Source: Trichopria drosophilae (Eukaryota; Arthropoda; Insecta; Hymenoptera; Diapriidae). Taken from it: a DNA stretch of 64,000 nucleotides. Below the pieces are notes generated by a model, which worked only from the letters and a program-made list of their open reading frames with translations, had not been told where the DNA came from and searched no databases. Positions 47,695 to 59,019 of this stretch are shown here, piece by piece (within the stretch, counting starts at the first letter, position 1; each line of letters begins with the position of its first letter). The translations under genes and the position numbers were made by a program. The stretch spans positions 89,091,501 to 89,155,500 of the forward strand of contig CM059586.1 in NCBI GenBank assembly GCA_030407085.1. The letters run 5' to 3'.

Positions 47695-47928
47695 CACGGA
47701 AAATAATTTTACGCGGCGACATGCTAATATTATATGATGCGGCAGCAAAATTGTGATGCCGATATGGCTATGACCTTGCGAAGGCATAACAACCTCAGCA
47801 TAAACATTTGTTGTGCTACCGCACAACAGCATTTTCCTAGAATATACTAGCGAACGCGTATAAACAATAAATGTGAGTCTGTCAACACCACACGTTAGGC
47901 TGCGGCAATATAAACATTATTTTCCGTG
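47695..47928. mobile_element. 234-bp MITE with TA target duplication
   Basis: Left end CACGGAAAATAATTTTACG; right end inward CACGGAAAATAATGTTTAT; TA on both sides (47693-47694, 47929-47930). GCGGC-containing subterminal words also occur in inverse. An internal hairpin TGTTGTGC-TACC-GCACAACA lies near 47807-47826. Consistent with a Tc1/mariner-type non-autonomous element. Confidence 0.75.
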
Positions 47929-47930
47929 TA

Positions 47931-48599
47931 TTTTGAGCTCTTGTATTTGTAAGCATTTCATAAATCCTCAATACATATGTCATTGTAGATTCTAATATTC
48001 ATCGGTATGTATGATTCTGATGTATGATGCTGATGTTTTCTAAATATTCATAAAGTACTTAATTTTGCAGAATATTCATAAAGAATGAAACTGAGTCTCA
48101 GAATAACGGCCTAACCCACATTTTTTCAATTGCAATTAAACTTATATTATTGCGGAGATGAGAAAAATGTATACGTGTAACGTCGTAGATGTCCTTTATT
48201 GATGCTCATACTGATTACGCGCACTGTTAGTAAACCCTGTAAACAGTTAAACAGTATTTTCTAATTTTCTCGTAATAGACATTTTCGACTCAGGCTGTTT
48301 TTCCATGCAGCCCCTCAATTGCAGATGTAATAAAAAAATGTTGAATTTGATTGGATTTCAATAAGAAAACGATCCTATTCTGATCAACATCTGATACATC
48401 GAACTAATTCTCATTAATTGCAAAAAATGTTCACATTCTAAAATGTTTAAAAAAAAATGATGACATACATTGTGATTCACACAGTTTGGCAAACATTATT
48501 ATCACGGGATACTTAAAAGACTTTAATCAAAGTTCTCCACGGGATGTTGGGAAGATATGCAGCAAATTGTTTCAGCCCTTTTACGAAGTATACCCAAGT
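47931..48599. other. AT-rich intergenic DNA
   Basis: Upstream flank of the GC island. No TATA or initiator element that I can defend. Confidence 0.5.
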
Positions 48600-49232
48600 A
48601 CGTAAAAGCCGTAAGAACGTGAAAGAGGAAGGAAATTTATCGGCGGTACTCGTGCATCACTGGTGAATTTCCGGCGTGCATTTTCGCGAAAATCCGGTGC
48701 TCGCCTCTCGTGGATCCGGCACTTACATGGCCGGTGCTTCGGGCCTCAGCTTCTGCCGCAGATCTGAGGACAAGAGGATTTTGGTGGGGAAAATGGGAGG
48801 GGGTACATTCCTAAAGCCACCAAGGGGTCTAGGACATAACCGGCGACGCATTTTCCTGCCTGCCACTAATTGCTCCGGGAAACATACCCGGTCAACCCCC
48901 TACCCTGAGAACAGCACTTCGTCCCTTTGGTCAGTCTACCGGCCGCCACCGCAAGCACTAGTGGTGGAGGATGAGGAAATCTTCATTTCCCTTGCCTCCT
49001 CGTGTCGCGTGTTAACCGTCCCTCGGTCTGTCCGTTCCTTCTCAAACTCCTCTCACGTCGGACCGCAAATTGTTGACAAAGTTAAACGTTTCGCTGCCAA
49101 TACGATTCGCGATTTACCTAATGGACGGCGCGGTTGACCCTTTTTAGTGCATCCGTCCGTTCGACATATTTTCGAAATTGACTCTCGCCAAAGTTAAGGA
49201 GGAGGCAAACACGACGTGGTTTCGATCGACAG
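48600..49232 (+). other. GC/CpG island, candidate first exon ending in a splice donor
   Basis: A sharp ~630-base GC- and CpG-rich block, the strongest in the window, with AT-rich DNA resuming abruptly at about 49260. A 153-codon plus frame (48676-49137) is open but low-complexity in character (Arg/Ser/Pro-rich) and not a recognisable protein, so I do not treat it as a CDS. At its 3' edge, GATCGACAG then GTAAAT (GT at 49233-49234) is a consensus splice donor. The simplest reading is a CpG-island promoter with a largely untranslated first exon. The next plausible acceptor before a good coding exon is at 54008-54009, just upstream of the secreted-protein ORF. Alternatives: an exon of another gene or a conserved regulatory island. 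Confidence 0.4.
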
Positions 49233-52108
49233 GTAAATCGACGTTGATAAAATGTGGGCTAAGCAGAGGTAACAGCCGCAATAGTGAAAGTTACGATTTT
49301 CACAGCATTTTTCCGATTTTTAATGGTTATGTTCGTTTTTATTTTGTTGTTACGTAAGTGGTCTTTGACAAACTTAGAAACGTTCTGGACGAAAAATTCA
49401 TAGAAACACTTTTCTATCACTCTTTTAATCGAATTTTTTAAATTTAAAAATTGAAGTAATTTCAATCTACTTTGTCTGTTCTTTTTTATTTTTTATGTAT
49501 TCTTCAATTTCGTATCAACAAATTTAAATCGGTATCATTTTCAAAAAACAAAAATGTCCAACTTAAAAAAGTTTCTTTTAGTTATCAAGTTTATTATAAC
49601 AATAAAATATAAGTTTTAACTCACAAATATTGAATGTTTACTTTTGGAAATTTGTTCTTATAAATAAGTCGACCAAAATAATTCGGTTGTATTCTTAAAT
49701 TTTCTATTATATGTGACTATAATTTTGTGATAATTCTGTGAAATTATTTAACTTTTAAGGTTGTTACTTTTACTTTAAACAAATGCATGTTAGTATTTTA
49801 ATGTTCTTTAAAAACTACGTTTAAAATAAAAATGTTTATTGTCTCCAAAAATGATACTTTTTAACGAAATGTTGTACTATAATTTAGTTTATGTTTATTT
49901 TAACTAAGTTTGGTTTAATTTTCATCAAACTATATTTTTTTCAGTCTTTTAAAGTTAATGACTTTCAGCAAAATATTCAAACTTTTTAAAAATTTTTTTA
50001 CTAATTTTTTCAATTCATTTTATTAACTTTATTCTCGTCAACATTGTGCACAATTTCTTTCATTTATATTAAAGCAAGTAATCTTTAGAAATAATTTACA
50101 CAATGGTTCAGTAATTTTCAGCACATTAATGTTCTAATATCGTATTTCTGTTTAAAAACAAAATTCATTTTTAAAGCTGGCAAATTTTATGTACGTAACT
50201 TAATACACTTCTTATGTAAGTGTAAAAGACTGGCATAATAATTTTTAAAATATAATAAAAAAGACAACAAAAAAATGAAAAACGTAACTTTGTATTTTTA
50301 AGTTTCTTTGCAAATTCCAACGCGATAATTTGTATCATTAGTCTCACTTTCCCTGTCCTACTGGTCCTCGAAGCATGTCATTATATGATTAATGAACTAC
50401 ATTTTGCATGGTATCTTTTAAAGAACAAAACGTGATAAATTAACGTATTTTTAAAGGGATGTTCGATCACGATAAACTAGTACGATCTCCTTCATAATAA
50501 TGCAGAAACAATTATTATTCGTATTAATAAAACCATTAAAACCATTACAAAATTAGTATTCTTATTAATAAAACCAATCAAACTTGATTTTAATAAATAA
50601 AAACTGATTTAAATTTATTAGAATTAAAGTAATTAACACAAAATAAGCAATTTTTTAAAACCCTTTTTAAGACATCAAGCCGAAAATTTGAGTAATTAAC
50701 AAAAGTTGCATAACAAATTATTTTGAACTTTTCATTTTTTTACAAGCAGAATAATGCTTTCGTTCCCCAACAATATCATTAATAATAAAAACAAAATTCT
50801 TGGAAGTGTTATAAAATATTATCTCCCAATGAATCAGGTGAAGTTGCAAATTTCATGTCATTTACTTGAAAAAAAAATCAAAGCTAAATTTTGCCGACCT
50901 ACCAATGACGTTTTTTACCAAGAATTATCCAGGTCAAGTTTTGCACCTGTAGGTATTCGGGGTTGGGTTTCTCTATTTTGATTTTTCACGGACCTAATCG
51001 TGACAGACCGTGATAAATCACCCTTAACCTGCTAGGGATAATCATGAAAAATCATGTGTCAATTATGAGATTAATATGTACGGTAATGAATATGATAATA
51101 GAAGCATCATTATCCTTGTCGTCTTACGTGATCGACCGTATGATCAAATTCCTCAAAGTACTTCCGGTCAATCGTAAATAAGCTGGATCACTGGATCGTA
51201 TTTCGAACAATACAAAATTCAATGTTTTAATTGCTTAATATTTAATAATTATAATATTAAGCGGAAATATTATTAATAACTATTTTCTTCACTTTAATGC
51301 ATTTTTAATAAATGGCATGAAATATTTATTTAAGTCAGAAAATACTAATTCTCATCATTTGTGATGCACTGACTTAGTATAAAGTACCAAGGTGTAACGA
51401 AATAAAGTACATAACTATACATTTAATAAAAATACCGATTATGTGTCAATGGGCTTCAATTCTACTAACTAGCTATAACATTTGACAAATTTACACGTAT
51501 ACGCCGGATTTGTACATTTCATTTAATGTTAATTATAAAAAGAACGAAATCAACGTAATAAAAAAAATGAATAAAAGGGTAAGATGAACTTTAATTGCTT
51601 CTGAAAATTGCGAATTCGTCTTTAAAAATTATCGAACCATCTCGGAAAATTACAAAGTTTTCAATACCGGAAATTGCATAAAACTTTTGTAACTTGATAT
51701 TCAAACAATAGATTTACTTGAACAAAGAAACTATTTTTTAACGAACGTTTGTTCTTTTTAGTAAATTTGACTTGCTTTAAGAAAAGATTATTTATTTGAT
51801 GCTTTTTATGTGAAAACAATAATATTTATTGAAATTTACAAAGTTTTGTTTACAATGGATAAATAATTATAATTAAACGAATATATATAGAATTGTAAAA
51901 TGTGTTTTGCCTTTAGTTTAAAATTTTACTATTTATCTTTAGCAATTTTGCATTTTACAAATTTTCGATTTGTATTAAAATACTTTTAATAATAATGCTA
52001 AAAAGTACGAAAGGTGCAATGCTTTTTATTAGAAAGAATTACAACATTTTCTCATAATGAACCCCATTTCTCCAGATTGCAAACAGAATAGTAAAATTTC
52101 CAACATAA
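49233..52108. other. AT-rich DNA, possible first intron
   Basis: Long AT-rich tract without genes, RNAs or recognisable repeats. The frame 50754-50981 has no family resemblance. Confidence 0.45.
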
Positions 52109-52470
52109 CGATGGCTGGTCGGAAGAACCGGACATCTCAAACGTGATGCGAAAAACACGATAACTATGATTTTGGGACGAAGAACCGGACATTTCGTCAC
52201 TTGCGACGATAAACCGGACGCTTTAAGTTTGTGGCGAAAATCTAGCCATGTCGTGGTGTGCGACGAAGAACCAGTCATTTCACAATTGTCCAACGAAGAA
52301 CCGGACATTTCAAAAGTTGCTACGATATAATAAATCGCTATAGAAAATATGGAAGTGTGCGGTTCTTCGCGGCAAGATTGTCAAAAGTCCGATTCTTCGT
52401 CGCAAAACATTCGAAATGTCCAGTTCTTCAGCTCACGTTTGAGATGTCCAGTTCTTCGTACCAGCCATCG
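52109..52470. mobile_element. 362-bp iteron-ended MITE ('GAAGAACCGGACATTTC')
   Basis: Ends CGATGGCTGGTCGGAAGAAC (left) and, inward, CGATGGCTGGTACGAAGAAC (right). Flanked by ATAA at 52105-52108 and 52471-52474. The left arm has about five iterons of the type GCGACGAAGAACCGGACATT (52119, 52177, 52205, 52261, 52294); the right arm has about four in reverse (GTCCAGTTCTTCGT and variants at 52360-52460). The frames 52039-52308 and 52258-52626 are iteron artefacts. Confidence 0.85.
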
Positions 52471-54009
52471 ATAAAGTCTTCCGGTGTATTGCAATATTTG
52501 CAATATTATTGTAAACGGTACAATGCCATTTATAAATATTACCACATACATTATAAATCTTCTCTTTGTTTACCCTTTGTCGTTGTAATTTTTCATTGGG
52601 GTTTTCCTAGCTGCAAATATCTATAATTACATTGTAATGAAAAGGAACAATATTATTGTAAATTTCAATAAAATAATAAGCTCCAAATTAATGTAAAATT
52701 AAAGAATATCGTACATCTTCGATCAAAATAGATTATTGATACTAATCGGTTTTTATCGGTAAAAATTATTAGATTTTTTTGTCATTTTTAGTACCAATTT
52801 TGGACAAATTTTGAGTATGTAGAAAATTATACAAAAATTGTAGTACACTTTAACCGTAATAATAGTATATTTTCACATTTTGAAATTTTGGTCCTAATAT
52901 TAGATAGTAAAATCTCTAAAATAATTTTTCTCCCTGTCTGTGCGCATTAAAAACAAATAAAACTTTTGTGGTTGAGTATTAATATTTTTTCAAATTAGAT
53001 TCATCATTCTCTTACTTTAATTTTTTTAAAGAAAATTTGATGCGCTAAGTTTTGTCTTCAGAGTGTCATTTCAGAGAAATAACAAACAAAATGAACTAGA
53101 AAATAAAATAAGAATCTAGAATTATTACAAACATTAGAAAATTTGGAAAAAGAGGTTCAAGTACTAAAGTTTTTGGATAGTAAATATAATTTTTCCCAAT
53201 AAAAATCTGTCCATTTTTTTTCAATATATATAATCCTCTGAATTTTAAAGTCGATCAGAAACTTGCAGTTTTCCTGATAATGATTTAGAAGGACCAACAT
53301 TTAAAACATTATTTATATTATGCATGAAGGTACCAACTGTCGAAATTTTTTTTTTTAATTTTTAAATCTTATACGAGATTTATGCGAATTCAAATAATAA
53401 TTGGTTCTGGTTAAAAAATTTAAAAATTCGTGACTCCAAACAGAATATTAGTATTAAATCCTTCATACAATTTAATAACAAAACCGTTATTAGTCATTAA
53501 AATTATTCTGAAATTAATTAGTATCTGTTCTTTACATGGATTACTCTCGTACTTACCTAGTTTATGGATAACATATTTCGCAAAACTGTACAAAATCACT
53601 ATATCTCTAACACAAAATTATTTAAAATTGCCAATTGTCCATCTTAGTCACAGCTAGGTTTGTAACTATTAAATTTTATATTAAATTTATTGTAATTCTA
53701 TAAAAATGGTAGATGAAAGAAAACATTAAAATGATCACTTTCCCCACTGCATCCGCGGCGTCTCATGCAAAACACTTTCCCTTGCTTTAAAATTAAAAAT
53801 GAAAATGACATTTAATAATTTTGTTCCATTTATAAAAACAATGCTAAAATCAGTAATCGAACATCCCTACTACCGAGTCTCCAGAGACCCCCTGGTTCGA
53901 ATAAGGATCAGACAAGTTCCGTATACGCGTCGCTTTAAGTAAACGCATGCCAGTCTATCTCGAACTATTCTCGACGATTCATAATCGGAAACGTAATCTT
54001 AATTTTCAG
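52471..54009. other. AT-rich intergenic or intronic DNA
   Basis: No gene through 53870. From 53870 base composition becomes balanced, leading into the gene region. A possible splice acceptor (TAATCTTAATTTTCAG) ends at 54009. Confidence 0.45.
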
Positions 54010-54309
54010 TTCTGTGAATCCAACATCGAAAAGATTTGGTAACCAGTGGTGGGGTCCATCTAAAATTTTTCTACCGGAAGTAGATTCGTCATCTACTTGT
54101 TCTATCAGATAAGCATCTGGAGCCGGTAGATATCCTGTCAACACTCGCAATTGCAGAGGAATTCATCTGCAGAAATCCAAGACGATAAAAAACAGTAGCA
54201 AGGGCTGGAACGGAAGGAACGGTGACGGGAAACAAGCGAAATTAGGAAACGGCCAGTGACACGGTGAAAGATACTCGACCTTCACTTCTGTCCTGAAAAC
54301 TTCTCTGGA
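54010..54309 (+). other. Candidate 5' UTR or upstream exon part, with a relic of coding sequence
   Basis: Lies between the acceptor-like AG at 54008-54009 and the ATG at 54310. At 54125-54139 the codons GGT AGA TAT CCT GTC spell GRYPV, the same five residues as in the downstream protein (GGA AGG TAC CCG GTC at 54382-54396). Four of the five codons differ only at the third base. It is in a different frame and follows a TAA, so it is not part of the downstream CDS. The opposite strand is also open here (53965-54150), with no recognisable product. Confidence 0.35.
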
Positions 54310-55053
54310 ATGTCAATCTTTCCGACACTCGTTTTCCTACTGGCGCTGGGGTGGGTCGTTGTCGACTCCAGCGACGCTGTAGGAAGGTACCCGGTCCACA
54401 TGACCAAACCAAACATTGTCGTCAATCGCTTCAGCAGATCAGTGACCGTCGATAGTGAACCAAACAATACAGCGCTTACAGATGATCGTGATATCGATAT
54501 CTTCGATGACTTCTACATCATGGATTACATCGACTTCGGACTCATAATATCGATGATCAAAGATTGGTTCAAGTTCTACATCAAATATGGATCAGAGATC
54601 ACCTACGGATATTGTTTGGCCGACGACTACTTCCAAATTGGAGAACGCATCGCCGAAGCTGAGGAAGAAGCGGAATACGGCAGAAGAACGCGGCGAAAAG
54701 CCGTAGAAAATTCTCAAATAGATCCAACATCACAGTATTCCCAGAACCTGGATTTTCAATCAAACTATGCGGGATCCCAAAATTCTGGACTTCCAATATC
54801 TACCATTAGGAATACGACGGATAACATGTGGTCGCCCAGTGTTCCGATCATTGCAAACGACGACTGGAGAAATGTGCAGGCGAAACGTACAGAGATCTCC
54901 CGACAAGATCCAGATGAACCCAAGATTTGGAAACTGATCGGAAAATTCATGTACTGGAAGAAGACAGTGGGATTGATTGTCCAGAAGATCGGCTTTCTAA
55001 AGTGCACGTTTCAGTACCTGCTGGTTCGGTTCTGGAAGTGGGTTGCCTCGTGA
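54310..55053 (+). CDS. Secreted orphan protein, 247 aa, with polybasic site and cationic C-terminal helix region
   Basis: The best coding candidate in the window. The N-terminus is a signal peptide: hydrophobic core TLVFLLALGWVVV (residues 6-18), with cleavage plausible after DSSDA (23). The mature protein has GRYPV (25-29), an N-glycosylation sequon NNT (52-54), an acidic stretch (58-76), an Ala/Glu-rich segment (115-123) followed by the polybasic RRTRRK (125-130, furin-like), a Ser/Gln/Asn-rich linker (134-165) with a second sequon NTT (168-170), and an aromatic, Lys-rich, alternating hydrophobic tail (206-245, for example IWKLIGKFMYWKK). It has only two cysteines (102 and 232). The layout suggests a secreted precursor cut into acidic N-terminal and cationic C-terminal parts; that is inference. 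I recognise no family. The terminal TGA lies within GCCTC|GTGAGT, a good donor, so the coding sequence might be spliced onward rather than end here. Start chosen because it gives the signal peptide. Confidence 0.7.
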   Translation: MSIFPTLVFLLALGWVVVDSSDAVGRYPVHMTKPNIVVNRFSRSVTVDSEPNNTALTDDRDIDIFDDFYIMDYIDFGLIISMIKDWFKFYIKYGSEITYGYCLADDYFQIGERIAEAEEEAEYGRRTRRKAVENSQIDPTSQYSQNLDFQSNYAGSQNSGLPISTIRNTTDNMWSPSVPIIANDDWRNVQAKRTEISRQDPDEPKIWKLIGKFMYWKKTVGLIVQKIGFLKCTFQYLLVRFWKWVAS

Positions 55054-57120
55054 GTTGTAGCGCCGGGATTTATGCGTAGGTGATTTTACTTTTTTAGGAA
55101 ATTGGGTCAGCGTTCATGCACGGTGTGTTTCACAATTTTTTAGTGTTTTCGTTTTCCCTGGAAGGCGAATCGTTGGACCTGATGTGAACGTTCGAAAAAA
55201 ACGCGTCGTTTTCGAAAATTTACATACATAAAACGTCGAGTGTAAGACTTTCAGTGTGAGTGAATATCTTCAAATACTTGCTTCCCACAAGATTACGGCG
55301 TCACACGTACCTAGGAGTAATATCACTAACAATATTAATTTAGAATTTTTCAAATTGTCGGTAGAGTAAATTTCTTAATTATTAGTGTCACTAAATTTGA
55401 TAAGAACGTAACAAATTCCAGATTACGATTATTTTAGAAGTACAAAAACCGCCTTTTTATATGTACATTTTTCACCTATACATTTTTTAGATTCTCAAAC
55501 TGACAATTTGAAGAAGCTGTTATTTGTAATTAAAATATTGAATTTCGATTTGTAAATATTTATTATTTAAGGAGGAAATAAGTCTGGCGAATTTGAATGT
55601 ATAATTGCGAGGTTAGAAGCAGATGCTATTTTGAATAACTGTTTAGCCTACTCCCGCAAATTCGAAACACCCAAATGGGTCTTCCGCATCTCCGGAGGGT
55701 ATCCACGAGCAAAATTACGGTCTCCAGAGAAATTTCGTACGGGTTTCGCTATGTCCGAAAGCTTTTAGGCATGCTAAAATGCATTTTAGATAATATTGTG
55801 AAAATCGCTTGGAATAAGATACGAACATCTACCTGTTTTTAAAATTCACATCGATTTGATGTTGACAATTCAAATTGACTAACTAGCGAGACGTGTTAAT
55901 TTCGAATGTATTGAAATTCGCCTTTCTTACAGAACATGACTTCGAGTTTAAACCCTGTGAACGCTAACATTTCGACTAGTAGATACCTCACTAGATGAAT
56001 ATTTACCTACATCGATCTAATGACAGGGAATGTGAAAGTGCGTTTGAGATATTTTTATAAGTATTTATTAGTACTACTATGATTTTAAACCAAACAATCT
56101 GAATGATTTTCACAAATGATTGAATTCAATTTTTGGTAAAATCATATGCGTATCATTAATTTTTAGTTTGAAAAGACTGTTTAAAATTATATGTAATCTT
56201 AAGTTAGTGTGCAAATATTTTCGAAAATTGAATGTAGTAAAAAGCAATCTTTTGCTGTTAAAATGTTAGCAGACTCATACCAACAAGATACGTCAAATCA
56301 TCACTAATATCTGTAAATTTTCAAATTATAAATCATAATCGCAATTCTTAGTGCCACAAGACAAATAAAACCGTTGATACATTTCCCCGAATTAGGGATA
56401 AAGAAGTGCGTTCAACATGTTAAAATAAAACTAAAGGTATTTATTTACTAGATGAAATGATTTAAATGAACCAGAAAGTATGGTTGTCATTTTAATTAAT
56501 AATTAGGCAAATGCGTGATAGAAACTTTTAAATTCGTTTTTAATTTACAGATTTTGTAATCAATTTGTAAAATATAAACGGTTGTATATATTTAGTAAAT
56601 AATTTAGAGCAAAACCATGACAATAAGATTCAGGCCATTTACACCTTCTCCATCGCAATGCAAACATTTATAAATATAATTATAGTTCTTAGATAGTTTT
56701 CGAGCATTTTAGAATAATAGGAATTGATATGTAACCGGCGTACTGTAGATAGATTTGTAATGTTAATTCGCTACGACGTTTTACTTTTATATTTACTGAA
56801 AATATTTTTAGTGGATAATGGAATTGAATTACGACTGTATTATGCGTTTAGGAAATGAAAAGATTATAACGAATATAATATTGCGACTAAGCAATCTATA
56901 TATTGTTTATAAATCCAGATGATACACGAACATTTTTATTTTTTGTAAATGTAAATTTGTGTGTGCGCTTTTGACAAATGAATAAATTATTCATAAACCC
57001 CGAAATGACGATTGTGCAAACCATAATTTACTATAACTTAAAAAAAACGCAAATCATCCGTGTATAAATTTTATTACGATGACAAAATGTACGGTTTAAT
57101 ATACATAATGCAATAATAAA
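55054..57120 (+). other. Probable 3' region of the 54310 gene
   Basis: Moderately AT-rich and free of repeats. The first AATAAA after the stop is near 56364, with others near 56981 and 57115, so a 3' UTR of 1.3 kb or more is possible. A donor-like GTGAGT overlaps the stop. No further exon with clear coding character is visible. Confidence 0.4.
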
Positions 57121-57786
57121 AATCATTTTTATACGATTACATGTGTTTTATTAAAAATGAGACTAGATATTTACATTATTTTAGATGTACTTTCTTATTT
57201 ATGTGCATTTATCTTATAAAAGAAGCTCGTAAAATATCCTGTATGTGACACATATAATCCAATCATTCAATTTCCAGTACACTTCGGCTCATCCCCTGAA
57301 TTTTTTAAGAAGACGTGCATCTTTGATGAAAGGAATTTATTAATGCTATCATTGCTCTGTACATTTTCTCACAAAAAGCCATTTCATCTCGGATGAGATT
57401 ATTTTGCATATATATTAATCAAGTAATATGCAGCAAATATATACAGTTCATTTCGATTGCATACATAAATTATAAGAGGCGAGAAATACGAGTGATATTT
57501 TAGAGATGATCATTTGTAATTAATTTGTATTACTATTTTTTAGGTTGTATTCCATTATTTATTCTTTAATTTTCCTAAAAATATTTATTTTCTAAATGAT
57601 AAATGACTCGGTAAATTAATTTATTTTTATACTTTTATCAGTTATTTAAAGGTGAAGATGAGTGTTCTATGGTAACTTAACAAGATATTTCGCGTAAATT
57701 CCCATGATATGGATATGATATATGATTCTCTTTTGGAAGTAAAATATAAAATTCCCAAGTTGAACAAATATTTAACGGCTTATGAA
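57121..57786. other. AT-rich intergenic DNA
   Basis: Nothing supported. Confidence 0.5.
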
Positions 57787-58174
57787 GGTGATGACAAAAA
57801 ATGGTACTATGACTATACAACACACCACTTTTAAACTTACGAACATTTTATTACATGATCATTTCCACACGAACCAAAAACAATGCATTTTAATAAAATA
57901 ATTGAAAATAACAATTACATATTATACACGCAAAATAATACAAAAATCTAACGAAACCTAACCTAACCTAGCCTAACATAACATAACCTAAAATAACCTA
58001 ACCTAACTTAACTTCATCTATTTTGTTACAATGATTAATATGTTATGTTGAAATGGTCATTTGTTGAAAAATTTTATGATGAAATGTTTGTGTATTGAAA
58101 TGTTTATGATGAAGTTATCTTGTGATGAAAACATACTTGTGTTGAAAAATTATGTATTGAATAGTCACGTCACC
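57787..58174. mobile_element. 388-bp iteron-ended element with a telomere-like core
   Basis: Ends GGTGATGAC (left) and, inward, GGTGACGTGACTATTC (right). The right arm (58052-58164) holds at least six iterons: TGTTGAAATGGTCATT, TGTTGAAAAATTTTA, TGATGAAATGTTTG, TATTGAAATGTTTA, TGATGAAGTTATC, TGATGAAAACATAC. The left arm has decayed inverse versions (GAACATTTTATTACATGATC, TCATTTCCACAC). The core (about 57955-58012) is a CCTAA-rich tract with AACCTAACCTAGCCTAACAT, resembling insect telomeric TTAGG repeats. Confidence 0.6.
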
Positions 58175-58810
58175 GAAAAATAAAAAGATACATCTACGTT
58201 TCGTTGGACTCGCAACCATCATCAGGAAAAGATAACTGGATCTACTATACGTGTTTCCTACTTATTTGCATCTATTATACATATTCGTTGGTTTTCGAAA
58301 TGCTAAATCCAAATCCGGCAGACATAGAGCTTTTGAGTTATCCTAACCAAAAAGTACAAAAAACGAAAATAATAATCGCCTTGACAACAACTTCGATAAT
58401 TCAACGACCAAAAATGTTATCACAATTACTAAGAACATTTTAAAGCTGATGAGCAGCACATTAATTTGCACCTTGCCAAATTGCAAACAAAAACTTTCTG
58501 AAAGTGGACAAAAACGGTGTTTTTTGCTTTTTTAGGTTACGTGATCTCAAAATCTTGACGTGATAGAACAATTCTCTGGACTGATTTGGATTCAGCGCAT
58601 CGAAAGCCTATGGAAAATTACACTCCTACTTTTGAGTATGGAGATCGGCCTCGTGTTGTTGGCGTGTGTTATTAGTTCATTTTCAAAAAACAATTTTTCG
58701 AGAGAACAATATAATATCATCTTCTCACTTTTTCCGTTTATGTACCCAATCGATAGCGTATAACGGTAACGAAAAATATTTTGCTGGTAACAAGTAGTTT
58801 TTGTTCTGTG
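58175..58810. other. Intergenic DNA
   Basis: Frames 58204-58443 and 58560-58763 (plus) and 58592-58903 (minus) are unrecognisable. No supported feature. Confidence 0.45.
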
Positions 58811-59019
58811 GCCGCAAAGTGCAATTTTACGACCTTTATAGAGATAGGGCAACGAGTACGAGGCCGTAAAATCTAACGACGAAGGAACTTTGTTTTTCTT
58901 CATCCATGCCTACGGGATGCGCCCTTTAAAGGGTTTCAGACACGAGTCTCAAACGTAAAGGGCGTCTACTTTTCGATCCTTGGTCGGACTAAAAAGTGTC
59001 AGTAAAGTGCCTACTTTGC
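58811..59019. repeat. GTAAA/TTTAC palindrome family member
   Basis: GCAAAGTGCAATTTTAC (58814-58830) and GTAAAGTGCCTACTTTGC (59002-59019) bound a GC-richer stretch that also contains GAGGCCGTAAAATC (58860). Shares words with 29.7 and 61.0 kb (GGCCGTAAAA). Confidence 0.45.

Noticed and set aside
48676..49137. 153-codon protein in the CpG island
   Set aside because: No recognisable domain; the frame is open because GC-rich DNA has few stops, and the region reads better as an untranslated first exon.
52039..52626. Frames rich in SSS/RRT/FFAAR repeats
   Set aside because: Iteron translation artefact within the 52.1-52.5 kb element.
57955..58012. True chromosome end (telomere)
   Set aside because: The tract is short, imperfect, internal to the window and enclosed by an iteron element.
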